Source of the DNA: Byssothecium circinans
Lineage: Eukaryota; Ascomycota; Dothideomycetes; Pleosporales; Massarinaceae
Direction: 5' to 3'
Assembly: GCA_010015675.1 (NCBI GenBank)
Contig: ML976997.1
Coordinates: 655,456 to 674,906, forward strand
Length of the DNA stretch: 19,451 nucleotides
Shown here one piece after another: positions 18,913-19,451 of this stretch. The notes beneath the pieces were generated by a model. The model was given only the letters and a program-made list of their open reading frames with translations, was not told the DNA's origin and searched no databases. The stretch's first letter is position 1. Each line of letters opens with the position of its first letter. A program made the position numbers and the translations under genes.

Positions 18913-19451
18913 TTAGTAACCAGTGATTTCACCCTCCATTTCAATACAGTCTCGGAGTCTCTGGGGCATAGAATTGACTCTCTCGTTAATAAAGGCCTGA
19001 GAGATATTTTCCCACCCTTCTAGTACAAGCTCTTGAGTCTCAAACTCATCCCAATGAGGATACCTTTTAAGGAATTGCTTTGGAGGCTGCCAGCAGTTTT
19101 CAATAGGCGATAAATCGGGTGACGACGGGCAGTTAAAGTAGTAGTTAAGGCCGTTTTTCTCCTTCCAAGTACGTACAATATTCCTCTGGCCTATACCATG
19201 GCCAGAATCGTTATCCTCTTTGAGTACAAAGTCGTCTCCGCGGTCAATCCAGGGCTTAACGATAGGCTTAAGGATGCTATCTCTATACACCTTTAGGCTT
19301 ATTTTGCCATTCTTGTTGCCAGGTACGTTGTAGAAGTGTATTGGTGACTTGAAATTGTGCCCTACGGAGGCCCACGAGTGTTGCTTTTTGAGCGCTTTTT
19401 CGTCGTCGCGATTCAGCGTATGCTGAATACAGTCAGCGCAATAGCGCTCTC
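18913..19451 (-). CDS. Tc1/mariner-like DDE transposase, C-terminal part only
   Basis: The minus-strand frame is open from the window edge (19451) to the TAA at 18915-18913, about 179 residues. The second catalytic Asp is in FVLKEDNDSGHG and the final Glu in SSPDLSPIENCW, the hallmark of the DDE_3 fold that cuts and joins transposon ends. There are 37 residues between the Asp of DN and the Glu of PIEN, against 34 in classic Tc1. The first catalytic Asp and the helix-turn-helix domain lie beyond the window. No frameshift or stop is seen in this part. The GTG at 19290 is internal and not a start. It lies next to the right inverted-repeat arm. Confidence 0.85.
   Translation of the reverse strand, partial: ERYCADCIQHTLNRDDEKALKKQHSWASVGHNFKSPIHFYNVPGNKNGKISLKVYRDSILKPIVKPWIDRGDDFVLKEDNDSGHGIGQRNIVRTWKEKNGLNYYFNCPSSPDLSPIENCWQPPKQFLKRYPHWDEFETQELVLEGWENISQAFINERVNSMPQRLRDCIEMEGEITGY

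Overview
The window looks like genomic DNA of a filamentous ascomycete (Pezizomycotina, possibly a Dothideomycete; this is inference, as no marker fixes the species). The genes carry short introns of 47-70 nt (one of 176 nt) with GT-AG borders and CTGAC/CTAAC-like branch sites. The protein families are fungal: a Dal5-type MFS permease, a Zn(II)2Cys6 regulator, a HeLo-domain protein and a NACHT/ankyrin-like NLR. There are pogo-like and Tc1/mariner transposase remnants at the two ends. All splice models below were derived by hand. Each restores one uninterrupted frame whose total length divides by three.

Layout. 1-663: C-terminal part of a pogo-like transposase. 664-2160: gene-free, with C-rich low-complexity DNA. 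2161-9619: three minus-strand genes in a row, reading from the right: Zn(II)2Cys6 regulator (9619-7326), mitochondrial-type succinyl-CoA:3-oxoacid CoA-transferase (6827-5140) and MFS carboxylate/allantoate-type permease (4019-2161). Together they look like a small catabolic module for an organic acid or oxo-acid: uptake, CoA activation and local control. 9690-10860: decayed minus-strand coding DNA, partly tandemly duplicated in units of about 195 bp. 11030-13759: two tandem plus-strand paralogues of unknown function with the same exon-intron layout.

13996-18722: the most interesting part. Two 100-bp arms in inverted orientation (95 of 100 positions identical by eye) bracket a divergent gene pair. 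The left gene is a HET-S-like HeLo-domain protein (15314-14488, minus). Its last, separately spliced exon encodes a short tail. The right gene is a NACHT NLR (15982-18342, plus) with a short N-terminal first exon and a C-terminal array of near-identical 96-bp repeats. The HeLo tail and the NLR head both contain R-S-x-[V/I]-x-x-x-G preceded by N-T. This is the gene arrangement and motif placement expected of an amyloid-templated NLR/cell-death effector pair (HET-S/NWD2 type).

18913-19451: 3' part of a Tc1/mariner-like transposase that runs off the window. No tRNA, rRNA or CRISPR was seen.
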